Below, piece after piece: positions 1 to 9,902 of a stretch of 64,000 bases of DNA (positions are counted from its first letter, which is position 1; every line of letters starts with the position of its first letter). This DNA is from Deinococcus malanensis (GTDB taxonomy: Bacteria > Deinococcota > Deinococci > Deinococcales > Deinococcaceae): assembly GCF_014647655.1 (NCBI RefSeq), contig NZ_BMPP01000002.1, positions 248,001-312,000 of the forward strand, in the 5' to 3' direction. The translations under genes and the position numbers were made by a program. The notes under the pieces were generated by a model that searched no databases, was not told the DNA's origin, and worked only from the letters and a program-made list of their open reading frames with translations.

Positions 1-1
1 C

Positions 2-145
2 ACCAGCGTGGCGTGGGCCTTCGGCGAGCGCCGGCTGGGCCTGGTCGTAATCGCCGCGCTGATTCTGGCGCTGGTGACCTATCTGGTGTTCACCCGTGGG
101 CTGGGGCTGCCGCTGCCGCAGGGCATATTCAGGGGCGTGCTGTAA
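2..145 (+). CDS. Tripartite tricarboxylate transporter TctB-like protein (3' end only)
   Basis: The reading frame is open from the window edge to a TAA at 143-145 and encodes 47 residues, with one hydrophobic helix ([19 protein letters not shown]) followed by [12 protein letters not shown] final membrane helix followed by a Leu-Pro-x-Gly tail is typical of the TctB small membrane subunit of TTT solute transporters. The stop codon is immediately followed by the tctA start codon, as in a TctB-TctA operon. The solute-binding TctC partner, if present, lies outside the window to the left. The identity rests on a short tail plus the tctA context. Confidence 0.75.
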   Translation, partial: TSVAWAFGERRLGLVVIAALILALVTYLVFTRGLGLPLPQGIFRGVL

Positions 146-1666
<1,521 letters not shown>

Positions 1667-1673
1667 GCAAACC

Positions 1674-1720
1674 AGACAGCAGCGGCGGGAAGGTTTGGAG
1701 CCTTCCCGCCGCTGCTGTCT
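1674..1720. terminator. Bidirectional terminator hairpin between convergent genes
   Basis: A perfect 20-bp inverted repeat (1674-1693 and 1701-1720) with a 7-nt loop sits between tctA on the + strand and the response regulator on the - strand. There is no long U tract, but the position and strength suggest it ends transcription from both sides. Confidence 0.8.
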
Positions 1721-1724
1721 GTCC

Positions 1725-2375
1725 TCAGGCCTCGTCCAGTGTGGCAATGCCGTGGCGCAATGCATACAGCGCAGCCTGCGTGCGGCTCTCCAGGCCCAGC
1801 TTGCTCAGCAGCCGGCTGACATGGGTCTTGACCGTCGCCTCGCTGACGCCCTGGTCCTGTGCAATGTCGCGGTTGCTGCAGCCCCGGGCGATCAGCTGGA
1901 GCACGATGGTCTCCTTGGGCGTCAGGCTCTCACGCATATCGGGACTGCGGAAATCCCGCACCAGCCGCCGGGCCGCTTCGGGGTGCAGGCGGACCTCTCC
2001 ACGGGCTGCGGCATGAATGGCGTCGGCCAGCGTGTCGCTCGACGCGTCCTTGAGCATGTAGCTGATGGCGCCGGCCTCGATGGCCCCGTTGACCTTGTGC
2101 TCCTCCAGGGTGCTGGTCAGCGCAATGACCTCGGTGTCCGGGAAGGAGCGGCGTAGCTGCCGGGTGGCGGCAATACCGTCCATCACCGGCATCATCAGGT
2201 CCATTACAACCACGTCCGGATGCAGGCGCCCGGCTTCCTGCAGGGCCTCCTCGCCGTTGGCGGCCTCCCCCACCACCTCGATGTTGGGGTCGAGGCCCAG
2301 GAAAAGTTTCAGGCCCTGGCGCACCACGGCGTGGTCGTCCACCAGCAGCACACGGACGGTTGAGGGAATGGTCAT
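1725..2375 (-). CDS. NarL/FixJ-family response regulator
   Basis: This 216-aa protein has an N-terminal receiver domain (about residues 7-122), with acidic residues at VDD near 12-14, the phosphoacceptor D59 in VVVMDLMMPVMDG, and the T/K positions in ALTSTLEEHKV. A C-terminal LuxR-type helix-turn-helix follows (about 148-210: LTPKETIVLQLIARGCSNRD, TVKTHVSRLLSKL). It is the last gene of a three-gene operon with the DUF4097 protein and a HisKA_3 kinase; its start overlaps the preceding stop by 4 nt. It is therefore the likely phosphorylation partner of that kinase and a DNA-binding activator or repressor. Its targets are unknown. Confidence 0.95.
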   Translation of the reverse strand: MTIPSTVRVLLVDDHAVVRQGLKLFLGLDPNIEVVGEAANGEEALQEAGRLHPDVVVMDLMMPVMDGIAATRQLRRSFPDTEVIALTSTLEEHKVNGAIEAGAISYMLKDASSDTLADAIHAAARGEVRLHPEAARRLVRDFRSPDMRESLTPKETIVLQLIARGCSNRDIAQDQGVSEATVKTHVSRLLSKLGLESRTQAALYALRHGIATLDEA

Positions 2376-3400
2376 GGGGTTTCCTCCAGGGTGAAGTTCT
2401 GGCTGGGTGCGTCTACGAACACGTCCAGCTGAGGAGCAGTGGGCTGGGGCAGGGCGGAGGAACGCAGCAGGGTCTCGCGGTCGGTGAACCGCACCCTCAG
2501 CCGCAGACTGCGGGGCACGCGCAAAATCACCTCTCCGGTCTGAGTCCGCAGGTCCAGGTTGCCGGCTGTTTCAGGATCCGCCGTCACCGTGATGTCTCCC
2601 GACGCGGTGGTCACACTGGCCCGCGCCGAACGGCGGGGCAGCGTCAAGCGGACCTGGCCACTGCCGCTGCCGATACTCAGGGCGTCCAGTTGCGCCCCGC
2701 GCAGGTCCAGGAACAGGCTGCCGCCGGCGGTATTGGCCCGCAGCGCCTCCGGGCGCGCTCCGCTGGGGGCCACCACCCGGATATGCCCGCCCGACGTGAC
2801 CAGCGCCAGGGGCCCGGCCGCCCGTGCCGGCACCGTCACATTCAGGTTGCCTCCCAGCGACCGGGCACTCAGGGCCCGCACCCGCAGGGGCCTGAGGTCC
2901 AGCGTCTGATCCCCTCCCGTGGTGCGGGCATTCAGCGTCAGCGGGATGCGGGGAGTCAGGGCCAGGTGCAAACGATGTTGCAACGGGCGCGGGCTGGTGA
3001 CCACCACACCATCCTGGTCCAACGACTGCACGTTGAGGCCCACCGTAGCGTCCAGGGTATGCCCCTGCCGCTTCAGCTTCACATCCACTGGATTACGGGC
3101 ACGGTGGGTGGCCAGACCCCGCAGCACGTCACCGCTGTGCGCAGGCAGCGGCAGGATCTGCAGGTCACCGCGGTTGCCCTCGAAGCGCAGTGTGGCGCTG
3201 GCAGCGACATCCAGCGGCATGGGGCCGTCCAGTGGAACGGCCAGTGGCGTGGTCACGGTGCCCAGGCCCGGGGTAGGCGAAAACGAGACGCCCCTCCAGG
3301 CGGTCAGGCCTCCGGTCCCCAGCAGCAGCAGGCCCAGGGCCATGCGCCCCAGCACGGGGAGCAGCGGACGGGAGGGTGGAGCAGCCGAGGGAATACTCAT
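2372..3400 (-). CDS. Membrane-anchored DUF4097-type beta-repeat protein
   Basis: This 342-aa protein has one N-terminal hydrophobic segment (about residues 14-34, LLPVLGRMALGLLLLGTGGL). The rest is rich in short beta-strand repeats of the type seen in DUF4097/adhesin-like proteins (NLNVTVPARAAG, GHIRVVAPSG, GDITVTADPETAGNLDLRTQ, GEVILRVPRSLRLRVRF). Such beta-helix domains are often found next to two-component systems or anti-sigma-like genes. Here it sits between the kinase and the regulator, overlapping each by 4 nt, so it may modulate signal sensing at the membrane. No catalytic motif is visible. The family assignment is from repeat pattern only. Confidence 0.75.
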   Translation of the reverse strand: MSIPSAAPPSRPLLPVLGRMALGLLLLGTGGLTAWRGVSFSPTPGLGTVTTPLAVPLDGPMPLDVAASATLRFEGNRGDLQILPLPAHSGDVLRGLATHRARNPVDVKLKRQGHTLDATVGLNVQSLDQDGVVVTSPRPLQHRLHLALTPRIPLTLNARTTGGDQTLDLRPLRVRALSARSLGGNLNVTVPARAAGPLALVTSGGHIRVVAPSGARPEALRANTAGGSLFLDLRGAQLDALSIGSGSGQVRLTLPRRSARASVTTASGDITVTADPETAGNLDLRTQTGEVILRVPRSLRLRVRFTDRETLLRSSALPQPTAPQLDVFVDAPSQNFTLEETP

Positions 3401-5124
3401 GCGTGTGCCTCCTCGCGCTGCAAAGAAGCTGCCACAGCCGCAGGCAGACGCAGGGTCACGATGGTCCCCTCGCCCGGCGCACTCTGGACGTCCAGCGTGC
3501 CGCCAGCGCCAGCGGCCCGCTCACGCATGCTGCGCTGTCCCAGCGTGCCCCGCCCCTGGGAGGACGGGTCAAAGCCCCGCCCATCGTCGCGCACCGAAAC
3601 CGTGACGACCCCCAGTGCCTCGTGCACGCTCAGCCATACCTGGGTGGCCCGGGCATGCTTGACCACGTTGTGCAGTGCTTCCTGGGCCACCCGGTAGGCA
3701 GCGGCCTGGGCATCGGGCGTCAGGTGCGGCTCGGCGCGCAGCTCGGCATGTACCTGCAGCCCGTGGCGGGCTTCCAGGGCGTGTGCGTGCTGGGTCAGGG
3801 CCGCGATCAGACCCCCTTCCTCCAGGGCGTCGGGCCGCAGGCTGAACAGCAGCGCCTTCATTTCACTGACCCCGCCCTCGGCCAGCCGGATGGTGTAGTC
3901 CAGGCTTTCGCGCGCCCGCCCCGGATCGCGGTCCAGGGTGGCGCGGGCTGTCTTGGCTCCCAGGGTGATGCCGTACAGGGCCTGCGCCACGCTGTCATGC
4001 AGTTCGCGGGCCAGACGGGCACGTTCCTGTTCTCCGGCCCGTGCCCCGGCCCGCTCGATCAGCTGTGAGGCGTGCAGCGCCGTTCCCGCGTGGTCGGCAA
4101 TGCTGAGCAGAAAGGCGAGTTCTTCGGTGCCGGGCCGCGTCCCTCCCAGGTACAGGGCACGCAGGGTACCGCCGTCCAGCGTGCCGGCCGATGGAGGCAG
4201 AGTAACCGGCAGCGAGACCAGCGTGCCGCCGTCCGGGGTGACCTGCACGTTGGCCTCGCCAGGAACCGGGGCGCCGTCTGGCAGCCCGGCCAGTGCAGGA
4301 TGCTCCTCACCACTGATCGCATGCGGCGTGCCGTCTGAAGCAACCAACGCCACCGAACGCGCCGTGCTGGCCGTCCAGGCCTGCGTGGCCAGATCAGCCA
4401 GGGTCACCCCCAGGTCGTCTCCGAGCGCCACGCGGCCTGCAGCACGGCGCAGCGCCACCACCTCGCGCCGCGCCGCCTCGTCACGGCGGTCCGGGGCCAG
4501 CAAACCCAGCGTCAGCCGGGTCCAGAGCCGGCCCATCAGATTGAGCACGCCGCCCAGCACCAGGGCGCTGCCCAGCCCGATCAGGACCAGGCCGACCACC
4601 ACACTCTCATCAGGAACCAGGGTCCATTCGCGCCAGACCACCGGAGGCGCGCCGGAGCTCAGTACCCACAGCGGGGCGCTGATTCCGGCAAGCATCAGGA
4701 CCAGTAACGCCACCAGCACCACCCAGCACATGGCAGCCAGGGGGAGTTGCACCGCGTGAAAAAGCAGGGCCCGGTAGGTTGAGGGGTCTGCCAGGGTGTC
4801 ACGCAGCCACGGCAGGACCCCTCGGTAGGCCCGCGGAAGGTGTGCACGCTCAAAATTTACGCCCAGCAGGGCAGCCAGCACGCGCTGCACGTCTGCCAGA
4901 GCGCCCACCAGCCACAGGGCGCCCAACAGCAACGGCGCACCGACCAGCAGCGGCAGGGTCAGCACCCCGCCCACCACGCCGCCAGTCAGCAGAGCAGCGA
5001 CCAGCCCGCCTGCGGGCAGGGCCAGCAACACATACAGGGCCACACGGTAGGTGCGGCTGCTCAGCAGGTCCGCCAGCAGGCCTTCATGCCTGCGGTGCTC
5101 ACCTGCCCCCATAGCCTCCGTCAT
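3397..5124 (-). CDS. HisKA_3 sensor histidine kinase with multi-span membrane sensor
   Basis: This 575-aa protein starts with about four to six membrane helices (residues 26-75, 120-150 and 172-200), arranged like the 'Sensor' domain of actinobacterial NarL-type kinases. A GAF-like region (about 230-350) follows. The HisKA_3 dimerisation/phosphoacceptor domain contains ARLARELHDSVAQALYG with the phosphorylated His at 376, and the HATPase domain has the N box (YRVAQEALHNVVKHARA) and G boxes (VRDDGRGFDPSSQGRGTLG). It is the first gene of the operon with the DUF4097 protein and the response regulator. A TAGGCT hexamer lies only 6 nt upstream of the ATG, which suggests a leaderless transcript. 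Confidence 0.93.
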   Translation of the reverse strand: MTEAMGAGEHRRHEGLLADLLSSRTYRVALYVLLALPAGGLVAALLTGGVVGGVLTLPLLVGAPLLLGALWLVGALADVQRVLAALLGVNFERAHLPRAYRGVLPWLRDTLADPSTYRALLFHAVQLPLAAMCWVVLVALLVLMLAGISAPLWVLSSGAPPVVWREWTLVPDESVVVGLVLIGLGSALVLGGVLNLMGRLWTRLTLGLLAPDRRDEAARREVVALRRAAGRVALGDDLGVTLADLATQAWTASTARSVALVASDGTPHAISGEEHPALAGLPDGAPVPGEANVQVTPDGGTLVSLPVTLPPSAGTLDGGTLRALYLGGTRPGTEELAFLLSIADHAGTALHASQLIERAGARAGEQERARLARELHDSVAQALYGITLGAKTARATLDRDPGRARESLDYTIRLAEGGVSEMKALLFSLRPDALEEGGLIAALTQHAHALEARHGLQVHAELRAEPHLTPDAQAAAYRVAQEALHNVVKHARATQVWLSVHEALGVVTVSVRDDGRGFDPSSQGRGTLGQRSMRERAAGAGGTLDVQSAPGEGTIVTLRLPAAVAASLQREEAHA

Positions 5125-5203
5125 GCGTCCAGCCTAGCGGGCGCGAAGGCCCGCCACGTCCGCCGAAAGGCGGAAGCTCAGCCAGAAGCCACGTAGGAGC
5201 CGA

Positions 5204-5890
5204 TTATCGCGGCTGGGCCGGCAGCCAGCGGGGAGACCAGTTCAGCTCTTCTCCTGCTGGTGCCTGCTGGTCGTTGCAGGGCGCTCCGGCTCCACCGCGC
5301 TGGGCCACGGGCCATAAAGTCAGAACCGCGCGTCCGGCAATGTCGTGGCGGTCCACCAGCCCGAACATCCGGCTGTCCAGGCTGCCGCCGGGGCTGCGGT
5401 TGTCACCCATGACGAAGTACTGCCCTGAGGCCACCGTGACTGCGGGGGTGTTGGCCAGGATAGACCTCACATCTCGGCAGCTCTTGTCCCAGTAGGCCAG
5501 CGTCCGCGGCTCCACGACCGCCTGCCCGTTGACATACAACGTGCCTGCGCGCACCTGCACGCGGTCACCTGGCACGCCGACCACCCGTTTGACCAGATAG
5601 GGACGGTACGACCAGGGCAGCGGCATACCCCGGTAGTCCTTCTTTCTCTCGTAGTCTGCGCTACTCGGCGGCTTGAAGACGACCACGTCACCACGTTGGT
5701 AGGCGCCCAGACCCAGCTGACGCGCCCAGCCTTCGGCTTTGGGGACCAGCAGCAGTTCACCGTGACGTAAACCAGGCAGCATGCTGACGCCGTCCACATT
5801 CACGGCCGTGGCCCCGAACTGGGTGAACAGCAGGGCAAAAGATACCGGGGAAAGCCATTCGCGCCACAGCTGCCACAGCTGGCCTTTCAT
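5204..5890 (-). CDS. lepB: Signal peptidase I
   Basis: The 228-aa product is a type I signal peptidase that cleaves signal peptides at the outer face of the membrane. An N-terminal hydrophobic anchor (about residues 14-30) is followed by box B with the catalytic serine S36 (VDGVSMLPGL), box D with the general-base lysine K101 (YLVKRVVGVPGDRV), and box E (YFVMGDNRSPGGSLDSRMFG). It is the third gene of an operon behind a PadR repressor and a HAAS-domain protein, overlapping the latter by 4 nt. That is an unusual, apparently inducible context for a signal peptidase; a housekeeping copy may exist elsewhere in the genome. Confidence 0.93.
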   Translation of the reverse strand: MKGQLWQLWREWLSPVSFALLFTQFGATAVNVDGVSMLPGLRHGELLLVPKAEGWARQLGLGAYQRGDVVVFKPPSSADYERKKDYRGMPLPWSYRPYLVKRVVGVPGDRVQVRAGTLYVNGQAVVEPRTLAYWDKSCRDVRSILANTPAVTVASGQYFVMGDNRSPGGSLDSRMFGLVDRHDIAGRAVLTLWPVAQRGGAGAPCNDQQAPAGEELNWSPRWLPAQPR

Positions 5891-6219
5891 GGCTGGGCCT
5901 GCTGGCTCATGGGAGGCAGGGTCGTACCGCTCTGGACCGCGTATGCTGCGCCGCCCAGCGCGACGCCGACCAGAACCACACGCAGTGCCCTGCCCAGGGT
6001 ATGCACCTGCACCAGTCGCCAGGCAGCCGGCCAGACCGGCCCCGCCTCCTGAAGAGCCTGTGCCCAGGCTTCGGCCTCATCCAGGCCCCGCAGCCGGGCG
6101 TCCAGCATGTCCTGATGCAGATGGCCCAGTAACTCTGCGCGGACCTGCCGGGCCACACGTGGTGGGAGCAGCCGAGTCACAGCCCGCAGGTAACGCTCGG
6201 CGTCAGCCGGGATCACCAC
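5887..6219 (-). CDS. HAAS-domain (permease prefix) small membrane protein
   Basis: This 110-aa protein has an N-terminal helical region (YLRAVTRLLPPRVARQVRAE, then LGHLHQDMLDARLRGLDEAE) that resembles the HAAS/permease-prefix signalling domain commonly encoded just after PadR repressors. One membrane helix follows (about residues 77-95, ALRVVLVGVALGGAAYAV). The gene overlaps padR by 7 nt and lepB by 4 nt, so it is translationally coupled to both. HAAS proteins are thought to link PadR-controlled operons to membrane functions. The precise role here is unknown. Confidence 0.75.
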   Translation of the reverse strand: MVIPADAERYLRAVTRLLPPRVARQVRAELLGHLHQDMLDARLRGLDEAEAWAQALQEAGPVWPAAWRLVQVHTLGRALRVVLVGVALGGAAYAVQSGTTLPPMSQQAQP

Positions 6220-6530
6220 AGCCTCCGCAGGGCGCCGTCAAAGGCGCGGTACCCGTCACGGCGACGGTCGAGTTCCCGCCGTCCAGCCTGGGTCAGCGTG
6301 TAGGTCCGCACCGACGGGCCGCCCCGGCCCGGCAGCGTCTCGACGGCCTGAAGGAAACCGGCGCGTTCCAGGCGGTGCAGTGCCGGGTACAGACTTCCCG
6401 CATTCAGCCGGATTTCTCCCTGAGTCAGGGCGTCCACCCGCTTGGCGATGTCCTGGCCGTACCCTCCTTCCCGTTCCAGCACACTTAGCAGGATCAGGTC
6501 GAGGTTTCCCTTCAGCAGATTCACGTCCAT
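6213..6530 (-). CDS. PadR-family transcriptional repressor
   Basis: The 105-aa length matches the short PadR class (winged helix-turn-helix plus one dimerisation helix). Motifs include LKGNLDLILLSVLEREGGYG, the recognition region EIRLNAGSLYPALHRLERAG, and the wing VRTYTLTQAGRRELDRR. It is the first gene of the padR-HAAS-lepB operon, and a 12-bp palindrome overlaps its putative -10 box, so autoregulation is likely. The inducing signal is not evident. Confidence 0.93.
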   Translation of the reverse strand: MDVNLLKGNLDLILLSVLEREGGYGQDIAKRVDALTQGEIRLNAGSLYPALHRLERAGFLQAVETLPGRGGPSVRTYTLTQAGRRELDRRRDGYRAFDGALRRLW

Positions 6531-6543
6531 TGCGCTATCAGTA

Positions 6544-6558
6544 TCTGATATCAGAATA
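6544..6558 (-). promoter_or_regulatory. Putative PadR operator overlapping -10 box
   Basis: A perfect 12-bp palindrome, TCTGATATCAGA (6544-6555), lies 14 nt upstream of the padR start. On the - strand a TATTCT hexamer (6553-6558) reads straight into it, so a bound dimer would cover the -10 region. This is the expected place for PadR autorepression; binding is inferred. Confidence 0.6.
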
Positions 6559-6727
6559 TGAGTATGTTGGGCCTGTCTGTTTGCCTAGGTCACAGCCTGA
6601 GTTCGGACGTATTCTTCGACACTTCCCCATACAGCTTCAGGGCGGCCTGGAGTCCAGGCTCCAGAGTTGTTGGTTCCACATAGGAAACCGGCGCGGCAGT
6701 GTGGAAGGCCGGGTCAGCGTCCTGAGT

Positions 6728-7200
<473 letters not shown>

Positions 7201-7204
<4 letters not shown>

Positions 7205-7653
7205 TCGCCCGGCAGTCTAGCGTCCTTGCCTCCCCCCAGGATGTGCAGGACGTCGTCGGGCAGGCGGGCCGGCCGGTAGGTCTTGTCGGTGGCAATATGC
7301 CGGGTCTCGCCGGAGGCCACGAGTTCCTCGCCACGGCGCAGTTCGTACAGGAAGGTCATGGTGCGCGAACGCAGGCTGCCCAGGCGGGTGGTCAGGCTCA
7401 GGGTATCGCCGTAGCGCGCTGCTCGGCGGTATTCCACGTTGATACCCGAGATCATCAGGTAGAAGCCCCGGGCCTCGACCTCGGTGTAGGGCAGGCCCAG
7501 CATTTCCATGAGCTCAGTTCGGCCCACCTCGAACCACACCGGGTAGGTGGCATGGTGTACCACACCCATGGCGTCAGTCTCAGCGTACCGGACCCGGATG
7601 GTGCTCTCGCCGGTAATTTCCACCCAGCTTCTGTCACTCAGCGTCGCGCTCAC
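7201..7653 (-). CDS. Acyl-CoA thioesterase of the 4HBT/YbgC type
   Basis: The 150-aa hotdog-fold protein has the 4-hydroxybenzoyl-CoA thioesterase signature [20 protein letters not shown], with the catalytic Asp and the HHATY segment, followed by [20 protein letters not shown]. It probably hydrolyses short- or medium-chain acyl-CoA in the cytoplasm. The gene lies between rbfA and a NUDIX gene with 4-nt overlaps on both sides, so the three are co-translated. Confidence 0.92.
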
Positions 7654-7937
7654 AGCCGGGCGTCCTCCAGGGCACGAAATTCCAGGGTCGGGGTGCGGCG
7701 CATTTTGACCTGCGCGCCGATTTCACGTTGCAGGTGACCTCGCGCACGGTTGAGCGCATCGAGCAGTCCTGGCATGTCGCTGGTCAGGGCACTGACATAC
7801 ACGCGTGCCAGGGTGTAGTCGGGGGTCACGGTCACCCGCTCGACGGTCACGATCATCGGCACGCGCGGGTCGCGAAGTTCGGCGATCGCTTCGCTGAGCA
7901 CGCGCGTCAGCTGGGCCTGCACCTGCTCGGGTTTCAT
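7650..7937 (-). CDS. rbfA: Ribosome-binding factor A
   Basis: The 95-aa product matches the KH-like RbfA fold: an N-terminal helix ([20 protein letters not shown]), the conserved [20 protein letters not shown] strand region, and a C-terminal LRxxIGxQ-like motif ([20 protein letters not shown]). RbfA binds the 30S subunit during 16S rRNA 5' end maturation and cold adaptation. I chose the ATG at 7937 because homology begins there; an upstream in-frame extension to 8135 has no RbfA-like sequence. It heads the operon with the thioesterase and NUDIX genes. Confidence 0.9.
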   Translation of the reverse strand: MKPEQVQAQLTRVLSEAIAELRDPRVPMIVTVERVTVTPDYTLARVYVSALTSDMPGLLDALNRARGHLQREIGAQVKMRRTPTLEFRALEDARL

Positions 7938-7998
7938 GCTGGACCTGCCAGGCACAGGGCGGGGAAAGAGAACTTCATCCCGGTATGGTAGCCCGCCC

Positions 7999-9312
7999 TC
8001 AGCGCGCGTAGCGTCTTCCGGTGTATCCGGTAAATACTCCGATGCCGTAACTGACCTTGCGCACACTGTCCAGCACTGCCCGGCCGTTCCAGGCCAGACC
8101 GGCACTGCTGCCGCCGTCGAGCAGCAGAGCCTCACGTACCCCCAGGCGGGTCATGACCTTGCCCATCTCGGTGGTGGTCAGCCGGGCACGCGTGCTGACC
8201 ATCACCAGATCGCGGTTGCTGCTCAGGCCCACGGCGCTGCGGGCGGCGCGGCCGAACAGCGCGGGGTCACGGAAGGCCTGGCTGTAGTTGGTGTGGACCC
8301 GGCCGCCGGTCACAATACGCGGCCCCGTAGCGATCACGGTTTCCATGCCGCGCCAGGTAGTGTCCAGCGGCCGGCGCAGCAGCGGCGTGGTGGAGGCCCG
8401 AATGGTGGCTCGGTTGTCGGGTGTGATGGCCAGCGCCATGGGAATCCGGCCCCAGGTCAGCATGCGCCCCTGCATCACGATGTCTCCAGCCGGCGCAAAG
8501 GTCTGTGGATGAAAATAACTGCCGTTGATCAGTGCCCGTGCTCCACTGCGCTGCGCCAGTTGTCCCACCCGGGCTCCCAGACCAAAGACCAGGCCGGCGT
8601 GAGGCAGCACCGGGGCCACCAGGACATCGCGGTGTCGCAGGTCGACGCGCACCAGCTGCACCGGGATGTTCAGGGGCGTGAGCTGCTTGAACGTCAGCGC
8701 CCGCCCGGTCGCGCGCGGGGGGATGGGCACCGGCACACGCTGGGCCACCAGAAGTTTCATACCCGGCACCATGTGCTTTCGGCTCGACAGGCCATTCAGG
8801 CGGCGCAGGGCGTCGGGTGTGGTGTGGTATTTGCGTGCCAGGCTGTCGGCCGTGTCGCGCACCCCCATGCGGATGAACGAGTAGATGACGCGGACCTCGG
8901 TCGTGGGGCGGCGCACGACCACAGGAGCACTGCCCCCCTTGGGCACCCGGAGTCTTTGCCCAGCATGAATGGTCGTGCCGCGTAGGGAATTGGCAGACTT
9001 CAGCGCGCCCACACTGACGGCATAGCGGCCCGCGATGATGCTCAGCGTGTCGCCGGAGCGGACGGTATGAACCGTTGGTCTCTGGGCCCTGGGGGGGGCT
9101 GCCGCGCCTTTCAGCCTCAACGTCTGCCCCACCCGGATGGTGTCGCCTTTGAGACCGTTCAGGGCCCGCAGCTTGGCAACAGTCATGCCGTGTCGGGTGG
9201 CGATCTTAAACAGGGTGTCGCCGGTGTGAACCTTGACGGCGGTGGGCGCAGCCATGGCCGCGCCGGTCAGCAGGACAGTCAGCAGGGCATAGAGACGCAG
9301 GGGAGGACGCAT
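7999..9312 (-). CDS. Exported LysM-repeat protein with phosphodiester glycosidase (NAGPA) domain
   Basis: This 437-aa protein begins with a signal peptide ([15 protein letters not shown]), followed by three LysM-type modules: [13 protein letters not shown] near 25, [17 protein letters not shown] near 75, and a weaker one near 135 ([20 protein letters not shown]). The C-terminal half (about 200-435) is a phosphodiester glycosidase domain of the NAGPA/DUF2233 type, with [20 protein letters not shown] and [16 protein letters not shown]. LysM modules bind peptidoglycan, so the enzyme probably acts on the wall or on envelope glycans. The ATG at 9312 places the signal peptide at the N-terminus; a start 18 nt upstream is possible. 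It lies just upstream of rbfA on the same strand. Confidence 0.88.
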   Translation of the reverse strand: MRPPLRLYALLTVLLTGAAMAAPTAVKVHTGDTLFKIATRHGMTVAKLRALNGLKGDTIRVGQTLRLKGAAAPPRAQRPTVHTVRSGDTLSIIAGRYAVSVGALKSANSLRGTTIHAGQRLRVPKGGSAPVVVRRPTTEVRVIYSFIRMGVRDTADSLARKYHTTPDALRRLNGLSSRKHMVPGMKLLVAQRVPVPIPPRATGRALTFKQLTPLNIPVQLVRVDLRHRDVLVAPVLPHAGLVFGLGARVGQLAQRSGARALINGSYFHPQTFAPAGDIVMQGRMLTWGRIPMALAITPDNRATIRASTTPLLRRPLDTTWRGMETVIATGPRIVTGGRVHTNYSQAFRDPALFGRAARSAVGLSSNRDLVMVSTRARLTTTEMGKVMTRLGVREALLLDGGSSAGLAWNGRAVLDSVRKVSYGIGVFTGYTGRRYAR

Positions 9313-9405
9313 GGGGTCACACTTGAACATCTCTGCCCCCCCAGCTGATGAGCCGAACCTGACCCGGTATTCAAAGTCTGGTCCGGCTCGGGGGCCAGGG
9401 GCTGA

Positions 9406-9888
9406 TCAAGACCCTGGGGTGCTTCCGGGAACAACCGCCACCTGGCCAACTCTGTAGGCGCAGGCGTACAGGAACAGGGTAGCCAGGGGAAGAAACTTCA
9501 TTCCACGGCGTTGCTCGACCAGGTGACCTTTGATCAGCACTTCGATGACATATAACGTAAGCAGGGCCAGAGCCGCGTACATCCAGTGTTCGTAGTCACG
9601 ACTGGGGTCGTAGGGCAGGCGATACTTGGTCAGGCCACCGCCCACGTCAGTCGCACTGGGCACCTTGGCGCCGCCCAAGGCCAGCATCACGCCGGTGACG
9701 CCCGGAATCAGGGTAAGCGCCCAGGTGATGCGCAGCCACACCAGAAAGGAAAACCCCACGGTGCCTTTCAGGGCCGGACCCAGGCTCCACACGAACAGGA
9801 TCAACGTGGCCAGCGCGTAAGGGGTAGGAAACAGCGTGGCCAGTGAACTGTCGAACTGGTAGCCGTGGATCAGACGCAGGAGCTCCAT
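9406..9888 (-). CDS. Small integral membrane protein of unknown function
   Basis: The 160-aa product has about four predicted membrane helices (residues 24-38 ALATLILFVWSLGPA, 48-72, 103-118 MYAALALLTLYVIEVL and 130-147). Between helices two and three is a short extramembrane loop, SATDVGGGLTKYRLPYDPS. I do not recognise a family. It lies 14 nt downstream of the von Willebrand A gene on the same strand and may be co-transcribed with it. Confidence 0.7.
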   Translation of the reverse strand: MELLRLIHGYQFDSSLATLFPTPYALATLILFVWSLGPALKGTVGFSFLVWLRITWALTLIPGVTGVMLALGGAKVPSATDVGGGLTKYRLPYDPSRDYEHWMYAALALLTLYVIEVLIKGHLVEQRRGMKFLPLATLFLYACAYRVGQVAVVPGSTPGS

Positions 9889-9902
9889 AGTTCCAGAGCG
9901 TA

